The position numbers and the translations under genes were made by a program. Below, piece by piece: positions 8,575-15,786 of a DNA stretch of 64,000 nt. The stretch is taken from the NCBI GenBank assembly GCA_944380635.1, contig CALWID010000005.1, positions 24,507 to 88,506 of the forward strand, in the 5' to 3' direction. The stretch's first letter is position 1. Every line of letters begins with the position of its first letter. A model generated the notes under the pieces. That model was not told where the DNA came from and did no database searches. It was given only the letters and a program-made list of their open reading frames with translations. The stretch is from an uncultured Eubacterium sp. Lineage in GTDB: Bacteria > Bacillota > Clostridia > Oscillospirales > Acutalibacteraceae.

Positions 8575-9018
8575 TTAATATAGTTTAAAAATATATATGA
8601 TAAGCCCGTAAATAACGGAACTTGCCGTGCCGTATACTATAACAGGCCCCGCAATAGTAAACATCTGAGCGGCGGTGCCGAGTATAAGCCCCTCCTGCTT
8701 AAATTCAAGGGCGGGGGATACCACGGAATTAGCAAATCCCGTAATCGGCACAATCGTTCCCGCTCCTGCGTGGCGCGCAATTTTGTCAAATACCCCAAGA
8801 CCCGTTAAAATAGCGGTTATTATTATGATTATACACGGCGTTGCGATTTTTATATCGTCGCCGCTCAGTCCCGCTATGCGGAAAAGTTCGTTAAGCGCCT
8901 GACCGAAACAGCATATTGCCCCGCCAAACAGAAATGCTTTTACGCTGTTTAAAATCTTAGGGGAATCACCGCTTGCCTTGTCCGCCATTTTGCCGTATTC
9001 GCTTTTGCTTATGCCCAT
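8575..9018 (-). CDS. spoVAC: Stage V sporulation protein AC
   Basis: SpoVAC is the membrane subunit of the SpoVA channel, which behaves as a mechanosensitive pore releasing dipicolinic acid during germination. The 147-residue protein has a short cytoplasmic N-terminus and four to five hydrophobic segments, with family motifs FLFGGAICCFGQALNELF, AILTGLGVFDKIARHAGAG and VPITGFANSVVSPALEFK. A GTG three codons upstream (9027) is also in frame, but ATG at 9018 lies 5 bases after AAGGTGAT and is preferred. The gene is on the strand opposite to spoVAD and spoVAE and diverges from the ABC ATPase. Confidence 0.95.
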   Translation of the reverse strand: MGISKSEYGKMADKASGDSPKILNSVKAFLFGGAICCFGQALNELFRIAGLSGDDIKIATPCIIIIITAILTGLGVFDKIARHAGAGTIVPITGFANSVVSPALEFKQEGLILGTAAQMFTIAGPVIVYGTASSVIYGLIIYIFKLY

Positions 9019-9084
9019 TTTTATCACCTTTTTTAATTTACTATTAATTATTGTTAAACAATTTTATTTTATTATTCAAATCAC

Positions 9085-9113
9085 TTGACAAATATTATAA
9101 TTATCTGTAATAT
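9085..9113 (+). promoter_or_regulatory. Sigma-A promoter for ABC ATPase
   Basis: TTGACA at 9085-9090, a 17-base spacer, and TAATAT at 9108-9113, ending 31 bases before the ATG. Confidence 0.8.
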
Positions 9114-9144
9114 TTAAATATACTATTTGTAAAGGAAGATTGCT

Positions 9145-9891
9145 ATGCACCTTATAGATGTAAGAAATGTGTATAAAATATATAACCCCGGTGAAAATCA
9201 GGTAAATGCTTTGGACGGCGTTTCAATTACTATTGATGAGGGCGAGTTCGTTGCCATAATCGGTCAGTCCGGTTCCGGTAAATCAACTCTTATGAATATG
9301 CTGGGCCTGCTTGATGTGCCCACATCAGGCGAATACTATATAAACGGCAGGCTTGTTGAGGATTTAACGGATGACGAAATGAGCGATATAAGAAATAAGC
9401 AGATAGGCTTTATCTTTCAGGGATTTAACCTTATTTCATCGCTGAACGCGCTTGAAAATGTTGAACTTCCGCTTGTATACCGCGGCGTTCCTAAAGCGGA
9501 AAGGCGTAAACTTTCAATTGCCGCGCTTGAAAAAGTAGGGCTTAAAGAAAGAATGCACCATCTTCCGGCAGCACTTTCCGGCGGCCAGCAGCAAAGGGTA
9601 GCGGTTGCAAGGGCAATTGCTGCAGCGCCGCCCATTATCCTTGCAGATGAGCCAACGGGGAACCTTGATACCCGCTCCACTAAAGATGTTATGCAGATAT
9701 TGCATAACCTTAAGGATGACGGCAGAACGGTTATTGTTATCACCCACGATAATGAAATTGCCGAACAGGCGGAGCGCGTTATCAGAATAAGGGACGGAAA
9801 AGTAGTTGAGGATTACATAAATCCCGGATTTGAGGAAAAATACGGCAGAAAAGCAAAAATGGATAACAAAAATCCGATAGATTTGGGTTAA
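9145..9891 (+). CDS. ABC transporter ATP-binding protein (MacB/LolD type)
   Basis: A 248-residue nucleotide-binding domain of the LolD/MacB/FtsE-like class, which powers lipid, peptide or lipoprotein movement. Walker A is GQSGSGKST, the Q-loop FIFQGFN, the signature LSGGQQQR, Walker B IILADEPTGNLD (the EPTGNLD form is typical of the class) and the switch histidine is in VITHDN. Ribosome site AAAGGAAG and a consensus promoter precede it. No FtsX-type permease lies next to it: the next gene is spoVAE, so its membrane partner must be elsewhere. The C-terminal 25 residues are charged and not part of the ATPase fold. Confidence 0.93.
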   Translation: MHLIDVRNVYKIYNPGENQVNALDGVSITIDEGEFVAIIGQSGSGKSTLMNMLGLLDVPTSGEYYINGRLVEDLTDDEMSDIRNKQIGFIFQGFNLISSLNALENVELPLVYRGVPKAERRKLSIAALEKVGLKERMHHLPAALSGGQQQRVAVARAIAAAPPIILADEPTGNLDTRSTKDVMQILHNLKDDGRTVIVITHDNEIAEQAERVIRIRDGKVVEDYINPGFEEKYGRKAKMDNKNPIDLG

Positions 9892-9911
9892 TCTAAAATT
9901 TTACGGTATAT

Positions 9912-9951
9912 TACACCTGCTGAAGCAAAAACTATCAGCAGGTGATTTTTT
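9912..9951 (+). promoter_or_regulatory. Hairpin holding the spoVAE ribosome site
   Basis: CACCTGCTGA and TCAGCAGGTG form a perfect 10-bp stem around an 11-base loop, followed by ATTTTTT and immediately the spoVAE ATG. The AGGTGAT ribosome site is the 3' arm. The structure has both terminator and ribosome-site-sequestering character, like the one before spoVAD. Confidence 0.7.
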
Positions 9952-10308
9952 ATGATATTTTTAAAGGCTTTTATAGTCGGCGGGCTTATCTGCGTGGTCG
10001 GGCAGATTTTGATTGATAATACAAAACTTACTCCCGCAAGGATTCTTGTGCTGTTTGTATGCCTCGGTGTAGTGCTCGGCGGGCTGGGCGTTTATGATAA
10101 ACTTGTTGATTTTGCCGGCGCGGGCGCTACAATCCCGCTTACCGGATTCGGCAATTCCCTTGCAACCGGGGTAAAAGAGGCAATTAAGGAAAACGGCTTT
10201 ACCGGCATAATCACGGGCGGCTTTTCCGCAATGGCGGGCGGCGTAACCGTGGCAATGATGTCCGGCCTTATAGTTGCGCTTGTTGCACGCAGTAAAGATA
10301 AAAATTAA
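9952..10308 (+). CDS. spoVAE: Stage V sporulation protein AE
   Basis: A 118-residue membrane protein homologous to SpoVAE (SpoVAEb), a component of the spore dipicolinic-acid channel. It has about four hydrophobic helices and the family sequence FIVGGLICVVGQILID, GGLGVYDKLVDFAGAGA and PLTGFGNSLATGV, which parallels SpoVAC (GLGVFDK, PITGF). It begins right after a hairpin and T tract and 60 bases after the ABC ATPase, so it may be read from that promoter or from a sporulation promoter not identified here. Confidence 0.94.
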   Translation: MIFLKAFIVGGLICVVGQILIDNTKLTPARILVLFVCLGVVLGGLGVYDKLVDFAGAGATIPLTGFGNSLATGVKEAIKENGFTGIITGGFSAMAGGVTVAMMSGLIVALVARSKDKN

Positions 10309-10315
10309 TATACGG

Positions 10316-10344
10316 TTGAATTGAGCCGCCTTCTATGTTAAAAT
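10316..10344 (+). promoter_or_regulatory. Promoter for SCP2 gene
   Basis: TTGAAT at 10,316-10,321, 17-base spacer, TAAAAT at 10,339-10,344, about 30 bases before the ATG and just past the spoVAE stop. Confidence 0.7.
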
Positions 10345-10373
10345 AAATTATATTATTTTTACGGAGGCATATT

Positions 10374-10703
10374 ATGGCATCTTTAACTTATGAACAGGTT
10401 GTAGAGGCATTCAGAGAAAGATTTAAAAATACTGATGTAAGTTCCGTCAGCGGCACGCTTGCTTTTCAGATAAATATTGTGGGCAAGCCGGAGGGGATTT
10501 TCTATGTTGAAATTAAAAACGGCGAAATTCATATTGAGCCGTATGAGTATTATGACCGCAATGCTATCCTGATTGCAAGCGCTGATAATCTTATTAAACT
10601 CATAAACGGCAAACTTGACCCCGTTGCAGCATTCACTCTCGGCAAACTTAAGGTTGAGGGCGATATCGGATCTGCGCTTGAACTTATTAAATTTCTTAAA
10701 TAA
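10374..10703 (+). CDS. SCP2 sterol-binding domain protein
   Basis: A 109-residue stand-alone SCP2 domain. Members bind hydrophobic ligands such as fatty acyl chains; the bacterial role is uncertain. The core is AFQINIVGKPEGIFYVEI followed by the strand NGEIHIEPYEY, and the closing helix IKLINGKLDPVAAFTLGKLK is the family hallmark, with GDIGSALELIKFLK at the end. No signal peptide. Ribosome site ACGGAGG precedes ATG. It has its own promoter and a strong terminator, so it is monocistronic. Confidence 0.9.
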   Translation: MASLTYEQVVEAFRERFKNTDVSSVSGTLAFQINIVGKPEGIFYVEIKNGEIHIEPYEYYDRNAILIASADNLIKLINGKLDPVAAFTLGKLKVEGDIGSALELIKFLK

Positions 10704-10727
10704 TTAATATCAGCAGTGATTAAATTT

Positions 10728-10757
10728 CAGCCGCCGGTAAAACGGCGGCTGTTTTTT
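10728..10757 (+). terminator. Terminator after SCP2 gene
   Basis: CAGCCGCCG-(6)-CGGCGGCTG, a perfect 9-bp stem followed by six T. Confidence 0.93.
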
Positions 10758-10778
10758 GTTATTATTACTATTTTTTGC

Positions 10779-10807
10779 TTGTATTAACTGTTATTTTAAT
10801 ATATAAT
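10779..10807 (+). promoter_or_regulatory. Promoter for GH3 glucosidase
   Basis: TTGTAT at 10,779-10,784, 17-base spacer, TATAAT at 10,802-10,807. Confidence 0.75.
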
Positions 10808-10872
10808 ATAAACAAATAATAAAGTGTGGAGTTATGCGCCGCATAATTTCGGATTTTCGGAGGGTAAAATTT

Positions 10873-13332
10873 ATGAAGCATGCAGACATTGTCAGCAAAA
10901 TGAGCCTTGAGCAAAAGGCTAAATTTGTTTCAGGCTATGATTACTGGCATCTTGAAGAGGCAAAAGAACTCGGCTTGCCTAAAATTATGATAACGGACGG
11001 ACCTCACGGTCTGCGTAAGCAGAATCCGGATAAGAAAAGTTCCAGCGGAATAGGTCTTGGCAACTCCGTTCCAACAACCTGTTTCCCGCCGGCTGCAACA
11101 TCAGCCTGCTCATGGGATGAGGATTTGCTCAGGCAGGAGGGCGAGGCTCTTGCCGAAGAGTGTATTCAAGAAAAGGTATCGGTAATTTTAGGCCCCGGCA
11201 CAAATATTAAGCGTTCACCCGTGTGCGGCAGAAACTTTGAGTATTTTTCGGAAGACCCATTGCTTGCCGGTAAAATGAGCGCAAGCCTTATAAACGGCTG
11301 CCAGTCAAAAGGCGTCGGCAACTCGCTGAAGCATTTTGCCTGCAATTCGCAGGAGGCTTTCCGTATGGTAGTTAACGAAGTTATTGACGAGCGCGCTATC
11401 AGGGAAATTTATCTGCCCGCGTTTGAAATTGCCGTTAAGGAATCTCAGCCGTGGACTGTTATGAATTCATACAACAGGATAAACGGCGTTTACGCTTCTC
11501 AAAATAAATGGCTCCAGCAGGATGTTCTGCGCGGCGAGTGGGGATTTAAGGGCTTGCTTGTAACCGACTGGGGCGCTTCCGTAGACAGAATCCCCGGCCT
11601 TGAAAACGGCACGGACCTTGAAATGCCTTCATCCGGCACGCTTAACACCCAAAAGATTATTGACGCTGTTAAAAACGGCGAACTTGATATAAAAGTGCTT
11701 GATGAAAGGGTCGATAATGTTGTAGACTTAATTATTAAGTCTAAACCAAACCTTGAAAAGAATTATAAATATGATGTTGAGGCTCACCATAAACTTGCTC
11801 AGAAAGTTGCGGAAGGCTCAATGACGCTTCTTAAAAATGATGATAATATTCTGCCGCTCAAACCGGGCCAGAAAGTTGCCGTTATCGGCGAACTTGCTAA
11901 ATCACCCCGTTTCCAGGGCGCGGGTTCATCTGTTATCAATGCCACAAAACTTGATAACGCTTATGATTGCCTTGTTGCGCTCGGCGTTGATGTTACATAT
12001 GCTCAGGGTTATGAAAAGGGCAAGGACGCTGTTAATTCGCAACTCGTTCAAGAAGCCGTTTCAGCGGCAAAAGCAGCGGATGTTGTTTTGGTATTCGCCG
12101 GACTTACAGAAGAGTTTGAGGGCGAGGGGTATGACAGAATTGATATTAATATGCCTTCCTGCCACAATAACCTTATTTCTGAAGTTGCAAAGGCAAACCC
12201 GAATACGGCGGTTGTTCTTGCCGGAGGTTCGGTAGTATATATGCCTTGGATAAATGAAGTAAAAGGTCTTCTCAATTCAGGTCTTGGCGGTCAGGCAGGC
12301 GGCGCGGCTGTTGCTAATATTCTCACCGGCAAGGTTAACCCGAGCGGCAAAACGGCTGAAACTTATCCTCTTAAGTTTGAGGATAACCCCACATACGGCA
12401 ATTATCCCGGCGGCCCTGTTACAAGTGAGCACAGGGAATCCGTATATATCGGTTACAGATATTATGATACCGCCGAAAAGGATGTGCTTTTCCCGTTTGG
12501 CTACGGCCTTTCTTACACAACTTTCGAGTACAGTGATATAAAAGTATCTTCAAAGGATATTAAAGATACCGATACTCTTAAGGTTTCATTCAAAATAAAG
12601 AATACCGGCAGCGCAGACGGCGCCGAAACAGCCGAAATATATGTTGCTGATAAAGAGTCAACTATATTCAGACCCAAAAAGGAACTTCGCGCGTTTACAA
12701 AGGTATTTCTTAAAGCAGGCGAGGAAAAGGAAGTTACAGTTGAACTCGGAAAGAGAGCGTTTGCGTATTATAATGTAAATATCGGAGACTGGCATGTTGA
12801 AACAGGCGAGTTTGATATACTCGTAGGCGCGTCAAGCAGAGATATTAAACTTACTGAAACCGTAAATGTAACATCAACTGTTGCGGCTGAAATTCCTGAT
12901 TACAGAAATACATCTCCCGCGTATTATACCGCTGATATTAACGGAATGAAAGGCGAGCAGTTCGAGGCTGTATACGGTCAGAAATTACCAAGCCCCGAAT
13001 TTGATAAGAGCAAGAAAATTGATATTTATTGCTGCCTGAATGACGCAAGACATACAAAATGGGGCGGCAGGATTTGCAGACTCATAGAGGGTATTATGAG
13101 CAAAATGGGCTCAGACGCTAACGGCGACGGCAAAATGCTTGCCGCAATGGCAACTCAGATTCCTATCAGGAATTTCATTGCAATGAGTATGGGCGTGTTC
13201 AGCCCCGAAATGGCGGACGGACTTCTTATGATTCTCAATGACGATAAATCTTCATTCGTTGGTTTCAATAAGATATTCTGGCGCCTCGGCGGTGCGCTCA
13301 CTCGTCTTCCCGCGCTTCTTAAATCCATTTAA
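10873..13332 (+). CDS. GH3 beta-glucosidase
   Basis: An 819-residue intracellular family 3 glycoside hydrolase, most likely a beta-glucosidase. Order: N-terminal (beta/alpha)8 barrel (to about residue 320) with the substrate-binding KHFACNSQE and the nucleophile Asp in GLLVTDWGAS; an alpha/beta sandwich with the glycine-rich GAGSSVIN and the acid/base region VVLVFAGLTEEFEGEGYDR; a fibronectin-III-like domain (about 565-670, from LFPFGYGLSYTTFEYS); and a tail of about 145 residues (675-819) beyond the usual fold. ATG at 10,873 is preferred to 10,834 because GGAGGG lies 9 bases upstream and MSLEQKAKF follows promptly. No signal peptide, so it acts on imported disaccharides. Confidence 0.95.
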   Translation: MKHADIVSKMSLEQKAKFVSGYDYWHLEEAKELGLPKIMITDGPHGLRKQNPDKKSSSGIGLGNSVPTTCFPPAATSACSWDEDLLRQEGEALAEECIQEKVSVILGPGTNIKRSPVCGRNFEYFSEDPLLAGKMSASLINGCQSKGVGNSLKHFACNSQEAFRMVVNEVIDERAIREIYLPAFEIAVKESQPWTVMNSYNRINGVYASQNKWLQQDVLRGEWGFKGLLVTDWGASVDRIPGLENGTDLEMPSSGTLNTQKIIDAVKNGELDIKVLDERVDNVVDLIIKSKPNLEKNYKYDVEAHHKLAQKVAEGSMTLLKNDDNILPLKPGQKVAVIGELAKSPRFQGAGSSVINATKLDNAYDCLVALGVDVTYAQGYEKGKDAVNSQLVQEAVSAAKAADVVLVFAGLTEEFEGEGYDRIDINMPSCHNNLISEVAKANPNTAVVLAGGSVVYMPWINEVKGLLNSGLGGQAGGAAVANILTGKVNPSGKTAETYPLKFEDNPTYGNYPGGPVTSEHRESVYIGYRYYDTAEKDVLFPFGYGLSYTTFEYSDIKVSSKDIKDTDTLKVSFKIKNTGSADGAETAEIYVADKESTIFRPKKELRAFTKVFLKAGEEKEVTVELGKRAFAYYNVNIGDWHVETGEFDILVGASSRDIKLTETVNVTSTVAAEIPDYRNTSPAYYTADINGMKGEQFEAVYGQKLPSPEFDKSKKIDIYCCLNDARHTKWGGRICRLIEGIMSKMGSDANGDGKMLAAMATQIPIRNFIAMSMGVFSPEMADGLLMILNDDKSSFVGFNKIFWRLGGALTRLPALLKSI

Positions 13333-13361
13333 TTTCAAATTAAAAATAGGGAAAATAAAAA

Positions 13362-13408
13362 GGGCTGTCAAGAAATCTGACTCGATTTCTCGGCAGCCCC
13401 GCTTTTTT
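13362..13408 (+). terminator. Terminator between GH3 and hypothetical gene
   Basis: GGGCTGTCAAGAAATC and GATTTCTCGGCAGCCC pair over about 15 bp around a 6-base loop, followed by CGCTTTTTT. It also serves the convergent minus-strand gene. Part of the sequence recurs at 8443-8470. Confidence 0.88.
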
Positions 13409-13410
13409 AT

Positions 13411-13926
13411 TCAGTTTAAATTGCCGCCCTGTTTGTTTTTCCTGCGCTCCTCGGCTATCTGCTGCTCCTTGTAAAAAGCGTTTGCTTTCATATACACCAT
13501 TATAATATCGTGTATATGCTCATAAAGTTCGCCCTCGTTGTATTGCAGCGGCACTATTCTTTCGTCATCGTCAATGCAAAGCGGGCCGCGCTCATAGTCG
13601 TTAAAAGTGGGCATAATAGAGTAAGATTCCTTAGTTTTAACAAGCGAAATAAGCGTCAGGTCTGCGGTAGCGTTCACAAAGCCTTTCTTTTTCGTGTATT
13701 TTTCTATTGTGGAAATATTGCTTTCGTCATTGTGCTTTTTTGTAAAGCAGGAGTCAAAAACTTTTTCAATAAAATCTTCCGCCTGCTTTGCGCTGTACGG
13801 CGCTTTAAGCAGCAAAACCGTGTCAATATCCGCAATGCCGTATTTTTCGCTTTCTCCGCAGGGAATACCAATCAGGTTTTCGTTTTCGTCAACATAAATT
13901 GATATGGTTGAAAAATCAATGTCCAT
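13411..13926 (-). CDS. Hypothetical protein
   Basis: A 171-residue acidic cytoplasmic protein I do not recognise. It alternates strands and helices (MDIDFSTISIYVDENENLIG at the start, IMPTFNDYERGPLCIDDDER near residue 120) and ends in a charged helical tail (EQQIAEERRKNKQGG). No signal peptide, membrane segment or cysteine motif is visible. A longer frame opens at 13,986, but the ATG at 13,926 follows GCGGTGAT by 3-4 bases and is the better start. It diverges from the SDR gene 125 bases away and shares a terminator with GH3. Confidence 0.8.
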   Translation of the reverse strand: MDIDFSTISIYVDENENLIGIPCGESEKYGIADIDTVLLLKAPYSAKQAEDFIEKVFDSCFTKKHNDESNISTIEKYTKKKGFVNATADLTLISLVKTKESYSIMPTFNDYERGPLCIDDDERIVPLQYNEGELYEHIHDIIMVYMKANAFYKEQQIAEERRKNKQGGNLN

Positions 13927-14050
13927 AAAATCACCGCTTCTGTTAATATTATTGTTAATAATATCACACTTCGTTGAAAAATACAATATTTTGTGTTAAT
14001 ATATCCCGTGTAAGCATTCCTTTGCAATTATAAAAAAATAAGGTGATAGT

Positions 14051-14722
14051 GTGAAAAAAGTATTGATAACAGGGGGCGCAACCGGTATAGGCAGCGAATG
14101 TGCCCGCCTTTTTGCAGAAAAAGGTTATGATGTGTTTATAACTTACCACGAAACTCAGCCTGATTTGGATTGCGTTACCCCTATTAAGTGCAACCTCAGA
14201 AACGAGCAGGATATTAAATCGCTGTTTTCAAATTTTAAAACGCTTGATGTGCTTGTGAATAACGCAGGGGTCGGCCTTATAAAAATGATAAATGATACTG
14301 ATTATAACGATTATGAAAATCTGATGTCAGTTAATTCGCGCGCCGTGTATTTTTGCTGTAAAGAGGCGGCAAATTTAATGCTTAAGGTTCACAGCGGTGC
14401 AATAATAAATATTTCTTCTATGTGGGGCGAAGTAGGCGCTTCCTGCGAAACGCTTTATTCAATGAGCAAGGCGGGCGTTATAGGGCTTACAAAAGCCCTT
14501 GCAAAAGAACTTGCTCCAAGCGGAATAACCGTAAACAGCGTATCTCCCGGTATCATAGATACAAGAATGAATTCTCAGTTCAGCGAAAGGGAACTTGTTG
14601 AAGAAGTCCCCCTCGGTAAACTCGGCTCAACTTACGATGTGGCTGAAACCGTGTTTTTTCTTGCGGGCAGTTCATATATAACAGGCCAGGATATTTCCGT
14701 GAGCGGAGGAATAGTAATTTGA
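14051..14722 (+). CDS. SDR family oxidoreductase (FabG-like)
   Basis: A 223-residue short-chain dehydrogenase. The NAD(P)-binding motif TGGATGIG lies at residues 7-14, NNAG is present (VLVNNAGVG), and the catalytic set is Ser in NISSMWG with the YSMSK pair (Tyr-x-x-x-Lys). The closing region ITVNSVSPGIIDT and ISVSGG match FabG-type 3-oxoacyl-ACP reductases. The gene stands outside any fatty-acid operon, so it may instead be a general ketone/alcohol reductase. Start codon is GTG, with AAGGTGAT 5 bases upstream; no ATG is available at the N-terminus. Confidence 0.9.
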   Translation: MKKVLITGGATGIGSECARLFAEKGYDVFITYHETQPDLDCVTPIKCNLRNEQDIKSLFSNFKTLDVLVNNAGVGLIKMINDTDYNDYENLMSVNSRAVYFCCKEAANLMLKVHSGAIINISSMWGEVGASCETLYSMSKAGVIGLTKALAKELAPSGITVNSVSPGIIDTRMNSQFSERELVEEVPLGKLGSTYDVAETVFFLAGSSYITGQDISVSGGIVI

Positions 14723-14783
14723 ATTGTAACACTTTTCTTTGCTTTTCATAGTATGTTTTAGAAAAGCGAAGGGAGGTACGATT

Positions 14784-14915
14784 ATGGGTTGCGGTTGTAA
14801 CAACGGCTGCGGTGGAACTTCTTGGGTTATTATCCTTATTATAATCCTTCTCCTCTGCGGTGGCTTCGGCAATTGCGGTGCCGCCAACAACAGCGATTGC
14901 GGCTGCGGTTGCTGA
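14784..14915 (+). CDS. Cys/Gly-rich membrane micropeptide
   Basis: A 43-residue peptide beginning MGCGCNNGCGG, followed by one transmembrane segment (about 13-24, SWVIILIIILLL) and ending NNSDCGCGC, with nine cysteines in all. The layout (glycine-rich flank, one hydrophobic helix) recalls the YjcZ-type small sporulation/coat proteins of Firmicutes, though this one is far richer in cysteine. GGGAGGT lies 7 bases before the ATG and a terminator follows the stop, strongly supporting a real gene. Function unknown. Confidence 0.78.
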   Translation: MGCGCNNGCGGTSWVIILIIILLLCGGFGNCGAANNSDCGCGC

Positions 14916-14934
14916 TTAGATTAGTACCAAACGG

Positions 14935-14961
14935 TGCGCTCGGGTTTCCGGGCGCATTTTT
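14935..14961 (+). terminator. Terminator after micropeptide
   Basis: TGCGCTCGGG-TT-TCCGGGCGCA type stem (one bulge) followed by five T. Confidence 0.75.
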
Positions 14962-14975
14962 GTTTGAAAAAATTT

Positions 14976-15033
14976 TTGACCTTTGCGTTGATTTCTTTGA
15001 CCTTTAAAGCAAAAATTTTTGACCTTTAGATTT
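14976..15033 (+). promoter_or_regulatory. Upstream cluster of CtsR-like heptads
   Basis: TTTGACC occurs three times (near 14,976, 14,996 and 15,019). The pair GTTGATT-TCT-TTGACC at 14,987-15,002 has the two-heptad, three-base-spaced layout of a CtsR operator, and AAAGTCAAACC follows near 15,034. They lie 130-190 bases upstream of the ctsR promoter. Confidence 0.6.
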
Positions 15034-15164
15034 AAAAGTCAAACCGAAAAAATGCAAAAACTTTTTAAAAAAATTTTAATTTCAAAATAAAAAAGTGAGG
15101 AAAAACGGCTTAACTAAGCCAAAAACGGGCAATAAAAAATTTTTTAAAAAATTTAGAAAAAAGT

Positions 15165-15181
15165 ATTGACTTTCTTTGACC
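15165..15181 (+). promoter_or_regulatory. CtsR operator over the -35 box
   Basis: ATTGACT-TTC-TTTGACC matches the reverse form of the CtsR consensus (RGTCAAA-NAN-RGTCAAA). It covers the -35 hexamer, so CtsR binding would block RNA polymerase. Confidence 0.88.
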
Positions 15182-15194
15182 TTTGTGCTAATAT
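15166..15194 (+). promoter_or_regulatory. Sigma-A promoter of ctsR operon
   Basis: TTGACT at 15,166-15,171, 17-base spacer, TAATAT at 15,189-15,194. The upstream stretch is rich in A and T runs (UP-element-like). Confidence 0.85.
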
Positions 15195-15203
15195 TAAACC
15201 AGA

Positions 15204-15227
15204 AAGTCAAGGAAAGTCAAAGTCAAA
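15204..15227 (+). promoter_or_regulatory. Second CtsR operator past the start site
   Basis: AAGTCAA-GGA-AAGTCAA then AGTCAAA: a forward CtsR box with an overlapping third heptad, starting about 10 bases after the -10 box. Confidence 0.85.
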
Positions 15228-15287
15228 AGCAATTAAAGAACTTTGACAAAACAAAAGGCTTTAAAACTAAAAGGGAAGTGATTAAGC

Positions 15288-15737
15288 GTGAATATGTCAG
15301 ATGCCATAGCAGGTTTGATTCTTGATATGTTTGATGATAATAATTCCACTATCAGAATCAAAAGAAACGACCTTGCGTCGCAACTCGGATGCGTGCCGAG
15401 CCAGATAAACTATGTGATAACCTCGCGCTTTACACCTGAACAGGGCTACCGCATAGAGAGCCGAAGAGGCGGCGGGGGCTGTATTTACATTACACGCGCG
15501 AATTCAAAAAATTCCGCCATTATGGCGCTTATTAACAGCATTGGAGATTCAATAGACGAGCGTTCCGCTAAGGCGAACATTTATAATCTTAATTATCAGA
15601 ATCTTATAGACGATAAAAGCGCCAAAATATTAAACGCGGCAGTGGCGGATATTAATTTTAAAGATTTGCCGCAGAAAACAAAAGACGCCGTTCGCGCAAG
15701 GCAGTTTAAAAGAATGCTGCTTGCGTATATCGGCTGA
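15288..15737 (+). CDS. ctsR: CtsR heat-shock repressor
   Basis: CtsR represses the clp genes at normal temperature; heat or protein damage releases it, helped by McsB and ClpCP. The 149-residue protein begins MNMSDAIAGLILDMFDDN, has a winged helix-turn-helix (about 20-65, with RNDLASQLGCVPSQINYVI) and the glycine-rich wing ESRRGGGGCIYI that senses temperature. Start is GTG at 15,288, 7 bases after GGGAAGTG; ATG at 15,294 is an alternative. It is the first gene of ctsR-mcsA-mcsB-clpC and controls its own promoter through the operators upstream. Confidence 0.96.
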   Translation: MNMSDAIAGLILDMFDDNNSTIRIKRNDLASQLGCVPSQINYVITSRFTPEQGYRIESRRGGGGCIYITRANSKNSAIMALINSIGDSIDERSAKANIYNLNYQNLIDDKSAKILNAAVADINFKDLPQKTKDAVRARQFKRMLLAYIG

Positions 15738-15786
15738 TGATTTCTTTAAATTTAAATTTTATCTTAAAGAAAGGATTGAATTTATT

